From assembly GCF_002849655.1 (NCBI RefSeq), contig NZ_PDNW01000008.1, positions 1 through 64,000 of the forward strand: a stretch of 64,000 bases of DNA. The letters are read 5' to 3'. Made by a program: the position numbers and the translations under genes. This stretch comes from Pollutimonas subterranea. GTDB taxonomy: Bacteria > Pseudomonadota > Gammaproteobacteria > Burkholderiales > Burkholderiaceae_B. Of the stretch, positions 28,419-37,147 are shown one piece after another. The notes below the pieces were generated by a model, which did not search any database, had not been told where the DNA came from, and saw only the letters and a list, made by a program, of their open reading frames with translations. Position 1 is the stretch's first letter, and each line of letters opens with the position of its first letter.

Positions 28419-28643
28419 TCAGTAATGCGGTGGTTTTTCTTGTGTGTAGAGGCCGGTGTCGGGGTCGGGGTCGCCCTGGTCACCGCCCGCCTCGCCCAGG
28501 CGTTTTACCAATGCGGTGCAGAGCATGCGCAACTCGTCGATCTGCTTTTGCTGCTGATAAACCAGACGGTTCAGTTCCTGCGTCAAGTCTTCCTGGCCGG
28601 TCAGCTTGATTTCAATCTCGATAAGGCGTTCTTCAATACTCAT
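28419..28643 (-). CDS. slyX: SlyX family protein
   Basis: 74 residues, against 72 in E. coli. A short coiled coil (RLIEIEIKLTGQEDLTQEL) is followed by the hallmark C-terminus EKPPHY. The start at 28643 is decided by GGAGGG seven bases upstream. The function of SlyX is not known. It lies 51 bases upstream of the MFS gene and is divergent from the DinB-like gene. Confidence 0.92.
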   Translation of the reverse strand: MSIEERLIEIEIKLTGQEDLTQELNRLVYQQQKQIDELRMLCTALVKRLGEAGGDQGDPDPDTGLYTQEKPPHY

Positions 28644-28740
28644 ACTTTTGCCCTCCAGCATGGAACGCGCCATTCTAACCGGCGCACCGTTAAGCGTGGT
28701 GCAGGTATAGTCCAGGAAGGAACATATCCCGAAAGGCCCG

Positions 28741-29262
28741 ATGATGAGCACCGAATCGCTACTCCGCCAGCATTTGCAAACGCTTGCCGACTACCATGAC
28801 TGGGCCAATACCCTGCTGTCGGGCCACGTCGCGGGCATTCAGGATGAGCACTACTTTGCGCCGGCGGGACTTTTCTTTAAATCAGTTCACGGCACGCTCA
28901 ACCATATTCTGCTTGCCGACCGGGCGTGGTATGGAAGGTTTGCCGGCAAGCCTGAACGCTTTGCCCGTCTTGACCTGGAACTGGTATCCGCAAGGGCGCC
29001 TCTGGTCGGCGCACTGGCCGAGCGGCGCGGCCTTTGGTCTACGCTTATTGCGCGCACGCCGGATGATGTGATGGCCGGCGACCTGCGCTACACCACGACT
29101 GCGGGGCCTGAAGCCACACGTCCCTGGCTGGGGGCGCTGGCTCATGTGTTCAACCATGCCACCCACCACCGCGGTCAAATCACCGCGGCATTAACGCGTT
29201 ATGGCCACGACTGCCCCGAGCTGGACTTGATCTATTTTTTGGCCAGACCAAGTCCAGTGTAG
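28741..29262 (+). CDS. DinB-family metal-binding protein
   Basis: 173 residues, four-helix bundle of the DinB/YfiT type. The metal triad is visible as His55 (LNHILLAD) and His139/His143 (FNHATHHRGQ). Members use low-molecular-weight thiols or act as metal-dependent hydrolases and transferases; the particular reaction is unknown. Two ATGs in a row mark the start. It converges with acnA 18 bases downstream. Confidence 0.85.
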   Translation: MMSTESLLRQHLQTLADYHDWANTLLSGHVAGIQDEHYFAPAGLFFKSVHGTLNHILLADRAWYGRFAGKPERFARLDLELVSARAPLVGALAERRGLWSTLIARTPDDVMAGDLRYTTTAGPEATRPWLGALAHVFNHATHHRGQITAALTRYGHDCPELDLIYFLARPSPV

Positions 29263-29280
29263 GGAACTGCGTGCCCGGCC

Positions 29281-32097
29281 TTACCTGCCCAGCAAGTTGC
29301 GCAGCACGTATTGCATGATGCCGCCATGGCGATAATACGAAGCTTCGCTTGGCGTATCGATACGCACCATCGCGTCGAACTCGAGGCCACCCGCCCGGAC
29401 TTTAACCGTGGTGGGTATGCGGCCTTCATTCAGGGCGGTTATGCCAACGATATCGAACACCTCTTCACCAGTCAGCCCTAGCGATTGTGCGTTCTGGCCC
29501 GGTGCATACTGCAGCGGCAGCACGCCCATCCCCAGCAGGTTGCTGCGGTGAATACGCTCGTAGGATTCGGCGATGACGGCGCGCACGCCCAGCAGGACAG
29601 TGCCTTTGGCCGCCCAATCGCGGGATGAGCCCGATCCATACTCCTTGCCCGCCAGAATGACCAGGGGCGTAGCCGCCGCCAGGTAGGCGCTGGAGGCCTC
29701 GAAAATGGTGACCACGGGGCCGCCAGGCTGCGTAAAATCGCGCGTGTAGCCGCCTTCCGTGCCCGGCGCCAGCTGATTGCGCAATCTGACGTTGGCAAAG
29801 GTACCGCGGATCATCACCTCGTGGTTGCCCCGACGCGACCCGTAGGAGTTGAAGTCGGCCGGCGCCACGCCATGGTCAGTCAGGTATTTGGCGGCCGGCG
29901 AATTGCGGGCGATGGAGCCTGCCGGACTGATATGATCGGTCGTTACCGAATCGCCCAACTTGGCCAGCACGCGCGCGCCGGCAATGTCGGACACCGGCTC
30001 CGGATTGCGAGGCATGTCGCGGAAATAAGGCGGCTTGCGCACGTAGGTCGACGTAGCATCCCACTCGAAAATATCGCCCTTGGGCGTCGGCAGCTGGCGC
30101 CAACGCTCGTCGCCGGCAAAGACATCGGCGTAGCCGCTTTTGAACATATCGGACACGATCGAAGACTCGACAACCGCCGCCACGTCGGCCGCCGACGGCC
30201 AGATATCCTTAAGGTAGACTTTTTCGCCATCCTGATCGGTACCCAGGGGATCGTTGAACAGGTCGATGTCCATGGTACCTGCCAAGGCATATGCCACCAC
30301 CAGCGGTGGCGACATCAGGTAATTCATTTTTACTTCGGCATGGATGCGGCCTTCGAAGTTGCGGTTACCCGAGAGCACCGACACGACAGACAAATCGTGC
30401 TCGTTCACCGCTGCGCTGACTTCCGGAATCAGTGGGCCCGAGTTGCCGATGCATGTCGTACAGCCATACCCCACCAGGTTGAATCCCAGTGCTTCCAGAT
30501 AGGGCGTCAGTCCGGCGCGGTCGTAGTAGTCGGTGACTACCCGGGATCCCGGCGCCAGGCTGGTCTTGACCCACGGGCGGCGACTGAGGCCTTTATTGAC
30601 GGCGTTTTTGGCCAGCAAGGCCGCAGCCAGCATGACCGTCGGATTCGACGTATTGGTACACGAGGTGATGGCCGCAATGACCACCGAACCATGGTCTAGC
30701 TGGCCATGGGAGCCGTCGGGCAATGTGATCGAGATGGGATCGCGCGCCCGCAGGCCGCTGGCCGGCGCCTCTTGCACGTGGTCGGTAGGCTGAGGTGACC
30801 CAGCGTCGGACTCGCTGCGCGACGGCGTGTCGGAAGCGGGAAAGGACTCTGCAACCTCTTTGTCGTATCCCTGCGGCTTTTGCTTGGGTTCACCCACAAA
30901 GGCGGCCAGTGCACCACGGAAAGCCTGCTGGGATTCCGACAGCGATATCCGGTCCTGGGGCCGCTTGGGACCGGCGATGGACGGAACCACGGTGGATAGA
31001 TCCAGTTCGAGCCGTTCGGAATAGCGGGGCTCCGCCTGCGCATCGTGCCAAAGGCCTTGTTCCTTGGCGTATGCCTGGACAAGGGCGACCTGTTCGGGCG
31101 AACGCCCGGTCAGTTCGAGATAACGCAAGGTCACATCGTCGATCGGGAAAATGGCAATCGTGGAGCCGTATTCCGGACTCATGTTTCCTATCGTGGCGCG
31201 GTTGGCCAGGGGCACCGCCGCCACGCCTGGGCCGTAGAATTCAACGAATTTTCCCACCACCCCATGCTGACGCAAGCGTTCGGTAATGGTCAAGACCAGG
31301 TCGGTCGCAGTGGATCCTTCCGGCAACGAGCCAGTCAGCTTGAACCCGACGACCCGCGGAATCAGCATGGAAATGGGCTGGCCCAGCATGGCGGCTTCGG
31401 CTTCGATTCCGCCCACGCCCCACGCCACGACACCAAGGCCATTGACCATGGGTGTATGCGAGTCGGTTCCTACGCAAGTATCGGGGTAAGCGCTAGACAC
31501 GCCGTCATTTTCCTGCGTGAAGACGACTCGCGAAAGATGTTCCAGATTGACCTGGTGGACAATGCCGGTTCCTGGCGGAACGACTTTGAAATCGTTGAAC
31601 GCGCTTTGCCCCCATCGCAGGAATTGATAGCGTTCCAAATTGCGTCCATACTCGATGTCCACGTTTTGTTCGAATGCTGATTTCGAGCCGAAGGCGTCCA
31701 CGATTACCGAATGGTCGATGACGAGTTCGACCGGCGCCAGCGGATTGATCCGGGTGGCATCGCCGCCAAGTGCATGCATTGCTTCACGCATCGCGGCCAG
31801 GTCGACGACGGCCGGCACACCGGTAAAGTCTTGCAAGACGACGCGCGCCGGTGTGAAGGCAATTTCCCGATTGGGTTCCGCATTGGCATCCCAGGCGGCC
31901 AGCGCCCGGATGTCGTCGGCCGTGATGTCGCCGCCATTTTCAGTACGCAGCAGGTTTTCCAGCAAGATCTTGAGACTGTACGGCAGGCTAGCCACATTCA
32001 GTCCAGGGCCTGCGATGGCATTGAGCCGGTAAATTTCGTAGGGCTTGCCGTTTACGTCAAGCGTGCCGCGAGACCCGAAACTATTCACACTAGCCAT
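29281..32097 (-). CDS. acnA: Aconitate hydratase A with extra insert
   Basis: 938 residues from ATG 32097 (GGAG upstream); E. coli AcnA has 891. It interconverts citrate and isocitrate with a [4Fe-4S] cluster. Cluster cysteines are in TSCTNTSNP and [22 protein letters not shown] and [13 protein letters not shown] mark the swivel domain. Between QDRISLSE and the SCTNTSNP segment there is an insert of roughly 35 residues compared with E. coli. It contains ESFPASD at 417-423, a motif I know from the N-termini of many small, unrelated bacterial proteins. The gene is monocistronic. Confidence 0.96.
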   Translation of the reverse strand: MASVNSFGSRGTLDVNGKPYEIYRLNAIAGPGLNVASLPYSLKILLENLLRTENGGDITADDIRALAAWDANAEPNREIAFTPARVVLQDFTGVPAVVDLAAMREAMHALGGDATRINPLAPVELVIDHSVIVDAFGSKSAFEQNVDIEYGRNLERYQFLRWGQSAFNDFKVVPPGTGIVHQVNLEHLSRVVFTQENDGVSSAYPDTCVGTDSHTPMVNGLGVVAWGVGGIEAEAAMLGQPISMLIPRVVGFKLTGSLPEGSTATDLVLTITERLRQHGVVGKFVEFYGPGVAAVPLANRATIGNMSPEYGSTIAIFPIDDVTLRYLELTGRSPEQVALVQAYAKEQGLWHDAQAEPRYSERLELDLSTVVPSIAGPKRPQDRISLSESQQAFRGALAAFVGEPKQKPQGYDKEVAESFPASDTPSRSESDAGSPQPTDHVQEAPASGLRARDPISITLPDGSHGQLDHGSVVIAAITSCTNTSNPTVMLAAALLAKNAVNKGLSRRPWVKTSLAPGSRVVTDYYDRAGLTPYLEALGFNLVGYGCTTCIGNSGPLIPEVSAAVNEHDLSVVSVLSGNRNFEGRIHAEVKMNYLMSPPLVVAYALAGTMDIDLFNDPLGTDQDGEKVYLKDIWPSAADVAAVVESSIVSDMFKSGYADVFAGDERWRQLPTPKGDIFEWDATSTYVRKPPYFRDMPRNPEPVSDIAGARVLAKLGDSVTTDHISPAGSIARNSPAAKYLTDHGVAPADFNSYGSRRGNHEVMIRGTFANVRLRNQLAPGTEGGYTRDFTQPGGPVVTIFEASSAYLAAATPLVILAGKEYGSGSSRDWAAKGTVLLGVRAVIAESYERIHRSNLLGMGVLPLQYAPGQNAQSLGLTGEEVFDIVGITALNEGRIPTTVKVRAGGLEFDAMVRIDTPSEASYYRHGGIMQYVLRNLLGR

Positions 32098-32269
32098 GAT
32101 GAATCTCCTGTAGTTAAGTTGTCTGCCCGGTACAGGGGCAGGACCAGCATTCACCTTATCACGAGGAATGCCGAAGACCAACAGGATCGCATGCGCAGTC
32201 TGCATGGAACCCGCAATTGCCCACACCGCTCGTCCGGCCAATCAGCAAGCGGGCGGCCATAGTCGTTAT

Positions 32270-32308
32270 ATTGGGGAAAACCGCCGCATATTGGGCGGCA
32301 ATCCCAAT
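32270..32308 (+). promoter_or_regulatory. Nested hairpin just upstream of the FmdE-like gene
   Basis: ATTGGG (32270-32275) pairs with CCCAAT (32303-32308), enclosing CCGCC (32281-32285) paired with GGCGG (32294-32298). It ends 20 bases before the start codon, so it could affect translation or mark an operator. Confidence 0.35.
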
Positions 32309-32328
32309 CTTCATGCTACGGAGCACTC

Positions 32329-32931
32329 ATGAGCCACCCTCATTTCTTCCAGACCGCGGTCAGCCTGACCATGTACGACCCCCTCGCCGAACTATTAGGC
32401 GCGGCCGACAATGGCCTGATCGAATACACCTACACCGATATCGTCAAATTGGCTGGGCACTCGTGCCCGACCGTGGCCGGTGCCTACCTCATGACCGTCA
32501 AGGCGCTCAAACATCTGTACGGCGACGACCACCCGCAACGCGGCGACATAAATGTCGAATTCCGGGACGACCAGCTGCACCATGTCACGGGCGTCATGGC
32601 CAACGTCGTCGGCTTCATCACCGGCGCCACTACCGACAGCGGGTTCAAAGGTTTGGCGGGCAAGTACGACCGCCGCAACCTCATGTCCTTCAATGCGCCT
32701 ATCGGCGGCGAAATCCAGTTCCAGCGGCGCGATACAGGAACCAAGGTAGCCGTAGACTTCAACGCAAGCGTGGTTCCGGCCGAACCCGGCTTGATGCCAA
32801 TGCTGCAAAAAATTCTGGCCGGTGAAGCCCGCCCCGATGAAAACAGGCAGTTCGCCAACGACTGGCAAGAACGGGTCGGAACGATCCTGGCTAATGCCGA
32901 CCATCCTGACCTGATCACGTATGCGCGGTAA
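32329..32931 (+). CDS. FmdE-like domain protein
   Basis: 200 residues, no signal peptide. The segment VKLAGHSCPTVAGAYLMT resembles the GHxCPG-x-A-x-GY region of FmdE-type domains (formylmethanofuran dehydrogenase operon subunit E), where His and Cys may bind a metal. The zinc ribbon of full FmdE is not evident. There is no methanofuran pathway in the window, so the role is unknown. It is followed 51 bases later by fdxA on the same strand, which may hint at an iron-sulfur or redox link. Confidence 0.55.
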   Translation: MSHPHFFQTAVSLTMYDPLAELLGAADNGLIEYTYTDIVKLAGHSCPTVAGAYLMTVKALKHLYGDDHPQRGDINVEFRDDQLHHVTGVMANVVGFITGATTDSGFKGLAGKYDRRNLMSFNAPIGGEIQFQRRDTGTKVAVDFNASVVPAEPGLMPMLQKILAGEARPDENRQFANDWQERVGTILANADHPDLITYAR

Positions 32932-32982
32932 ACCTCGGTCCACAGTAATGTTATCCTAGGGTATCTACCTATAGGAAACAAG

Positions 32983-33321
32983 ATGACGTTCGTGGTTACC
33001 GAGGCGTGTATACAGTGCAAGTACACCGATTGTGTCAGCGTTTGCCCTATGGATTGCTTCATGGAAGGCCCAAACTACCTGGTAATCAATCCCGACGAGT
33101 GTATCGACTGCTCGATATGCGTGCCCGAATGCCCGGTGAATGCCATTGTCAGCGATCACGAAATCGCTGATGATCAAAAGCACTTCATCGACATCAACCG
33201 CGAACTATCCCAAAACCCCGGGTGGAAACGAATTTCCCGCGTCAAGGAGCCGATGCCGGACCATGAACGATGGGCTGCTGTAAAAGACAAACTGCAGTAC
33301 CTGCAACACGCGCACTCCTGA
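32983..33321 (+). CDS. fdxA: 7Fe ferredoxin
   Basis: 112 residues, Azotobacter FdI type. By alignment Cys9, Cys17 and Cys50 hold the [3Fe-4S] cluster and Cys21, Cys40, Cys43 and Cys46 hold the [4Fe-4S] cluster; Cys25 is the extra free cysteine known in this family. It is a low-potential electron carrier in the cytoplasm. AGGAAACAAG precedes the ATG. Confidence 0.95.
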   Translation: MTFVVTEACIQCKYTDCVSVCPMDCFMEGPNYLVINPDECIDCSICVPECPVNAIVSDHEIADDQKHFIDINRELSQNPGWKRISRVKEPMPDHERWAAVKDKLQYLQHAHS

Positions 33322-33347
33322 CACTTGTTTTCTTGCCAAGGACCGAC

Positions 33348-33938
33348 ATGCACGCATTCCCTTCGAAGACCGCTATTGCAATGGCCGTAGCCATTGCCGC
33401 CACCCATTCCGGCATGGCATCCGCCACACCGGTGCGCTATGACATCGAACCCACGCACACCTTCGTGAATTTCGAAGTCAGGCACTTCAATACATCTACC
33501 GTGCGCGCCCGCTTCGATAAAGTCGACGGTTTCGTCGAGCTGGATCGCCAGGCAGGCAAGGGTAAAGCCGAGATCAATATCGACACAGGTTCCGTCAGCT
33601 CGGGAGTCCCCGACTTCGACGGACACTTGAAAAGTGCCGACTTCTTCAATGTCTCGTCATTTCCCCAGGCCCGGTTCGTCGGCGCCGACTTCCGCTATAA
33701 CGGCGACAAGCTTGAATCAGTCACCGGCGAACTTACCATGCTCGGCAAGACGGCCCCGGTGACGCTCACCGCAAGCAGCTTCAACTGCTATGACCAGCCG
33801 GTCTTGAAGGTGCATGTCTGCGGCGGGGATTTCTCCACCGACATCAAACGCAGCGAATGGGGAATGAACTGGGGCATAGATATGGGCGTGCCTGACAGCG
33901 TGCGTTTGCTGGTCCAGATCGAAGCCATTCAGAAATAG
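33348..33938 (+). CDS. YceI-family periplasmic protein
   Basis: 196 residues from ATG 33348 with AAGGA upstream. The signal peptide ends after Ala26 (ASA then TPV). The YceI lipocalin-like barrel begins YDIEPTHTFVNFEVRHF and includes FDGHLKSADFFNV. Family members bind polyisoprenoids. It has two extra cysteines (NCYDQ and HVCGG), about 12 residues apart, that could form a disulfide. It lies 27 bases after fdxA. Confidence 0.92.
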   Translation: MHAFPSKTAIAMAVAIAATHSGMASATPVRYDIEPTHTFVNFEVRHFNTSTVRARFDKVDGFVELDRQAGKGKAEINIDTGSVSSGVPDFDGHLKSADFFNVSSFPQARFVGADFRYNGDKLESVTGELTMLGKTAPVTLTASSFNCYDQPVLKVHVCGGDFSTDIKRSEWGMNWGIDMGVPDSVRLLVQIEAIQK

Positions 33939-33959
33939 CGGCACCATAGCTCAACACTA

Positions 33960-33988
33960 TTAACATGATGCACATAATCAACTATGCC
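33960..33988 (+). promoter_or_regulatory. Sigma-70 promoter before the DUF2061 gene
   Basis: TTAACA (33960-33965), a 17-base spacer and TATGCC (33983-33988). The adjacent Fur box would cover the transcription start. Confidence 0.45.
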
Positions 33989-33990
33989 TA

Positions 33991-34009
33991 ATTAACGATA
34001 ATCATTATC
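33991..34009. promoter_or_regulatory. Fur box
   Basis: ATTAACGATAATCATTATC matches 16 of 19 positions of the consensus GATAATGATAATCATTATC, and the right-hand 13 are identical. It overlaps the predicted start region of the DUF2061/endonuclease V operon, as expected for iron-dependent repression. Confidence 0.75.
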
Positions 34010-34039
34010 ATTAATACTTGATTGATTGTGGAGTCATTT

Positions 34040-34246
34040 ATGTTGATAGTTGCCCAAAAGACCAGCCAAGTCATGTTGCACATGTCGGTCGCCTTTGGCG
34101 TTACTTATGCGTTTACCGGCTCCTTGGCCACCGGCGGGTTGGCTGCGGTGCTGGAACCGATCTGCAATGTACTGCTGTTGCCCCTGCACGACCGTTTGTG
34201 GAGCAAGGTCGGCCGGGGACGATGCGCGGACCCCGTGCTGCAGTAA
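34040..34246 (+). CDS. DUF2061 small membrane protein
   Basis: 68 residues with one or two hydrophobic helices (MLHMSVAFGVTYAFTGSLAT and an AAVLEPICNVLLLPL segment). It fits the DUF2061 family, whose function is unknown. ATG 34040 has GGAG six bases upstream. A strong Fur box lies 31 bases before the start, so it is probably made under iron limitation. It is followed after 14 bases by the endonuclease V-like gene. Confidence 0.75.
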   Translation: MLIVAQKTSQVMLHMSVAFGVTYAFTGSLATGGLAAVLEPICNVLLLPLHDRLWSKVGRGRCADPVLQ

Positions 34247-34260
34247 GCCCGAAGAACGAC

Positions 34261-34635
34261 ATGACCCGTATCAATTGCGTTCCGGTGGAAGAACTGAGCC
34301 GACAACATCTCGTTGCGGAATACCGCGAGTTGCCACGTGTCTTCTCGCTCGCCCGGAAGGCCGCTGAGCGTAACGACATCAGGCGTATGGAGCACTACAC
34401 GCTCGGAAAAGGACATGTCCTGTTTTTCTACACGCGCCTGGCCTACCTGGCACGTCGCCACGCGGAACTGGTTCGTGAAATGCAGCGTCGCGGATACACG
34501 CCCAACTTCACCGCCTCCCTGCACGAGTCTCATGCCGACATCCCTGTGGAATTATGGGAAGACTGGACGCCCACGGAAGAGGCGATGGCCATCAATCGGC
34601 AGCGTATCGCCGAACGGCAAGCTAATAAAGGCTAA
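34261..34635 (+). CDS. T4 endonuclease V (DenV)-like pyrimidine-dimer glycosylase, short C-terminus
   Basis: 124 residues. It aligns with T4 DenV from the first residue: MTRIN, then HLVAEYRELPRVF, then LGKGHVLFFYTRLAYL. The catalytic N-terminal Thr2 and the residues Arg3, Arg22, Glu23 and Arg26 are conserved. T4 DenV has 138 residues and ends in a WYKYYGKAIYA tail that helps grip the dimer; this protein stops before that point. It may therefore have altered damage specificity. It is likely cotranscribed with the Fur-controlled DUF2061 gene. DenV cuts DNA at cyclobutane dimers by glycosylase plus lyase action. Confidence 0.88.
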   Translation: MTRINCVPVEELSRQHLVAEYRELPRVFSLARKAAERNDIRRMEHYTLGKGHVLFFYTRLAYLARRHAELVREMQRRGYTPNFTASLHESHADIPVELWEDWTPTEEAMAINRQRIAERQANKG

Positions 34636-34745
34636 AGCCGTTCTTGCGCACGAACGGCACGCGCATGTCGCTCACTATGGACTGCGGTGCTATGCTTTAA
34701 GTCTACCCAAGCAGAAACACCATGGCCCAAAGTCGGAGTACACCT

Positions 34746-35381
34746 ATGTACGTACCCTTCAAAGACCGCAAAGATGCAGGTTGCCAACTTGGGCTGGCAC
34801 TGCTCGACCGTTATGATCAACGGGACGATGTGCTGGTTCTGGGCCTAGCCCGTGGCGGCGTGCCCGTCGCGCATGAGGTAGCCAGCTTGTTGAGTGCGCC
34901 CCTTGATGTCTTACTTGTTCGCAAGCTCGGCCTGCCGCAACAACCGGAATATGCCATGGGAGCCATCGCCAGCGGCGGGGTCATCGTGCTGGATGAGGAG
35001 GTGCTGCGTACCATGGCTGTCAGCCAGCGCGCGCTCGATGCTGTCATGGCGGCAGAACGAAAAGAGCTCGCCAGACGGGAAGCGACCTATCGCCGCAAGG
35101 GTCCTGCTAAAACCATTGAAGGCCACACCGTGATACTGGTGGACGATGGCCTCGCGACCGGATCAACCATGCGCGCCGCCATCGCCAGCGTCAAAGGCCG
35201 ATCGGCGCGTGCTGTTGTGGTAGCCGTTCCCGTCGGGGCCAGCGAAACCTGTGAAATGATCCGGCAAGAGGCGGACGACGTCGTTTGCCTGGCCACGCCG
35301 GAAATATTTCGCGCTGTGGGACTGTGGTATCAGGAGTTTCCCCAAGTCAGCGATGACGAAGTCCGGAGGGCACTGGCGTGA
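34746..35381 (+). CDS. Phosphoribosyltransferase-domain protein
   Basis: 211 residues. The PRPP-binding loop VILVDDGLATGSTM is at about 129-142 and GLARGGVPVAHEVA near 32. These match a stand-alone type I PRTase group often found near stress genes; the base or acceptor is unknown. The start at 34746 has GGAG seven bases upstream and gives the usual short N-terminus (YVPFKDRKDAG); an ATG at 34722 is also in frame. A weak stem-loop (34637-34658) separates it from the upstream gene. Confidence 0.82.
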   Translation: MYVPFKDRKDAGCQLGLALLDRYDQRDDVLVLGLARGGVPVAHEVASLLSAPLDVLLVRKLGLPQQPEYAMGAIASGGVIVLDEEVLRTMAVSQRALDAVMAAERKELARREATYRRKGPAKTIEGHTVILVDDGLATGSTMRAAIASVKGRSARAVVVAVPVGASETCEMIRQEADDVVCLATPEIFRAVGLWYQEFPQVSDDEVRRALA

Positions 35382-35422
35382 TGGCGGCGCCAGAATCGCT
35401 GGAAGCCCAGCTTTTATGGGCT

Positions 35423-35676
35423 ATTTCGGGTTACGCCCACATAGAGCAAATAACAATAAAGCCGACCAACGTTGTAATTTTTACGACACGGTAACGAAAA
35501 GTAGCTTTTCTGGGTAGACATTATGCTCTGAAGGGATTACATTCCTGCTTAGGTTTTCAAGTTCGTTGAAGTTAGCACAAACCAGTACCAGAAAAACTGT
35601 ACTTTTTTGCTCATATCTCCACGCCTTGACAGTCTTTTGCAGAGCATGTCGCTCGTCTTTTTAGGGATCGCAAGAA
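35423..35676 (+). promoter_or_regulatory. Long leader region of the cold-shock gene
   Basis: About 250 AT-rich bases without a gene precede csp. Cold-shock genes commonly have a long structured leader that controls translation by temperature. I could not identify the promoter or a cold-box by eye. A weak 6-bp stem (35404-35422) may end the preceding transcript. Confidence 0.4.
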
Positions 35677-35886
35677 ATGGCAACAGAAACTGGTATTGTA
35701 AAATGGTTCAACAACGAAAAGGGCTTCGGCTTTATTACGCCTGAAGCCGGTGGCAAAGATTTGTTTGCTCACCACACCGACATCGTCGGCACAGGTTACA
35801 AGTCGCTCGAAGAAAACCAACGTGTTTCCTACGAAGCCGCTGAAGGCCAAAAAGGCCCTCAAGCCAAGAACATCCAAGTTATCTAA
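35677..35886 (+). CDS. Cold-shock protein (CspA family)
   Basis: 69 residues, one cold-shock domain. RNP1 is KGFGFI at 15-20; RNP2 is DLFAHH at about 30-35, where the last position is His instead of the more common Phe. It binds single-stranded nucleic acids and acts as an RNA chaperone. A strong terminator follows. Confidence 0.95.
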   Translation: MATETGIVKWFNNEKGFGFITPEAGGKDLFAHHTDIVGTGYKSLEENQRVSYEAAEGQKGPQAKNIQVI

Positions 35887-35902
35887 ATATAACTAGGTTG
35901 GT

Positions 35903-35931
35903 AAAAGCCCGCTTTTAAGCGGGCTTTTTTT
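35903..35931 (+). terminator. Rho-independent terminator after the cold-shock gene
   Basis: A perfect 12-bp stem (AAAAGCCCGCTT / AAGCGGGCTTTT) with a 2-base gap, running into seven T residues. Confidence 0.92.
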
Positions 35932-35986
35932 ATTTCATCATGGCTCCCATCAAGCTCATGGAAACTGAGCCTTCCGAGGAGTCATC

Positions 35987-37060
35987 GTGGTTAAAGTCAA
36001 ACGCAGCAAGTCCGCCGTCGATGCGGCACAAGCCCAGGCGCTGTTAGGCGACATTCAGGCGCTGATCGAGACGTCGCGGCAGCGCGCCGCCTTGGCAGTC
36101 AATGCGGAACTGACACTGCTGTTCTGGCGCATCGGCCATCGCATCCACACCGAAGTGCTGGCCGGACAGCGGGCCGGGTACGGAGAGGAAATTCTGCCAA
36201 CTTTGGCCAAGCAGCTTGCCCGCGATTACGGGCGCGGCTTTGGGGAAAAGAATCTGCGTCGGATGGTCAAGTTCGCTGTCACGTTTCCCGACGAGCCAAT
36301 TGTCGCGACACTGTCGCGACAATTGAGCTGGTCGCACTTTGTCCTGCTGCTGGCTCTCAAGGAACCATTGCAACGGGACTACTACGCACAGATGACGGGC
36401 GCTGAACGCTGGAGCGTGCGAACACTACGCGAGCGCATCGACTCGATGCTGTACGAGCGCACGGCATTGTCCAAGAGGCCAGACGAGACAATTGCGCAAG
36501 AGCTGGCGGCCCTGCGCGATGCGCAACGCATGTCGCCGGAATTGATCATGCGCGATCCGTACATTCTAGACTTCCTGGGCCTGCGGGATTGCTGGCAGGA
36601 AGGCGACTTGGAGGCGGCGATCATTCGCGAAATGGAAGCCTTCCTGTTGGAGCTGGGGGCTGGCTTCTCCTTCCTTGCCCGGCAAAAACGCATCCAGATC
36701 GACGATGAGGATTTCCATCTTGACCTATTGTTCTACAACCGCAAGTTGCGGCGGCTGGTGGCGGTGGAACTGAAGATTGGTGAATTCAAAGCAGCCTACA
36801 AAGGACAGATGGAGCTTTACCTGCGCTGGCTCGACAAGCATGAACGAGAGCCGGACGAGGGTTCTCCGCTGGGGATCATCCTCTGCACGGGCAAAAAACG
36901 TGAGCAGATCGAGTTGCTGGAGCTGGACAAATCGGGCATCCATGTTGCCGAATACCTGACCACCTTGCCCCCGCGTGCGGTATTGGGGGAACGATTGCTA
37001 CAGGCAACCGCGCGGGCGCGGTTGCAGATCGAGCACCGGCAGCCTGGTGACAGAGCTTAA
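35987..37060 (+). CDS. DUF1016 / YhcG-type PD-(D/E)xK nuclease-domain protein
   Basis: 357 residues from GTG 35987 with GAGGAG six bases upstream. The N-terminal half is the helical DUF1016 N domain, with the conserved SRQLSWSH segment. The C-terminal half has a PD-(D/E)xK nuclease signature: Asp246 and Glu261-Leu-Lys263 (VAVELK), preceded by FLARQKRIQI. The family is often carried on mobile or defence-type loci, and its activity is poorly characterised. Here it stands alone, after a terminator and before rlmF. A perfect 13-bp inverted repeat lies inside the coding sequence (36297-36325). Confidence 0.88.
   Translation: MVKVKRSKSAVDAAQAQALLGDIQALIETSRQRAALAVNAELTLLFWRIGHRIHTEVLAGQRAGYGEEILPTLAKQLARDYGRGFGEKNLRRMVKFAVTFPDEPIVATLSRQLSWSHFVLLLALKEPLQRDYYAQMTGAERWSVRTLRERIDSMLYERTALSKRPDETIAQELAALRDAQRMSPELIMRDPYILDFLGLRDCWQEGDLEAAIIREMEAFLLELGAGFSFLARQKRIQIDDEDFHLDLLFYNRKLRRLVAVELKIGEFKAAYKGQMELYLRWLDKHEREPDEGSPLGIILCTGKKREQIELLELDKSGIHVAEYLTTLPPRAVLGERLLQATARARLQIEHRQPGDRA
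36297..36325. repeat. Perfect 13-bp inverted repeat inside the DUF1016 gene
   Basis: CAATTGTCGCGAC and GTCGCGACAATTG are separated by ACT. It falls in codons for the conserved segment IVATLSRQLSWSH. Each arm also contains the palindrome GTCGCGAC. Confidence 0.9.
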
Positions 37061-37147
37061 GCGTGCGATGCCGGCTCACGGTAAACTGGATGCTGCCTAC
37101 GACAGCCCGGCGTGATTTACACGAAGGACTTGATACCGGCCTTTTTC

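Noticed and set aside
35987-37060. DUF1016 gene as part of a multi-gene phage-defence system
   Set aside because: Neighbours are csp, rlmF and panD, all ordinary; no second defence gene, integrase or toxin-antitoxin pair is visible.
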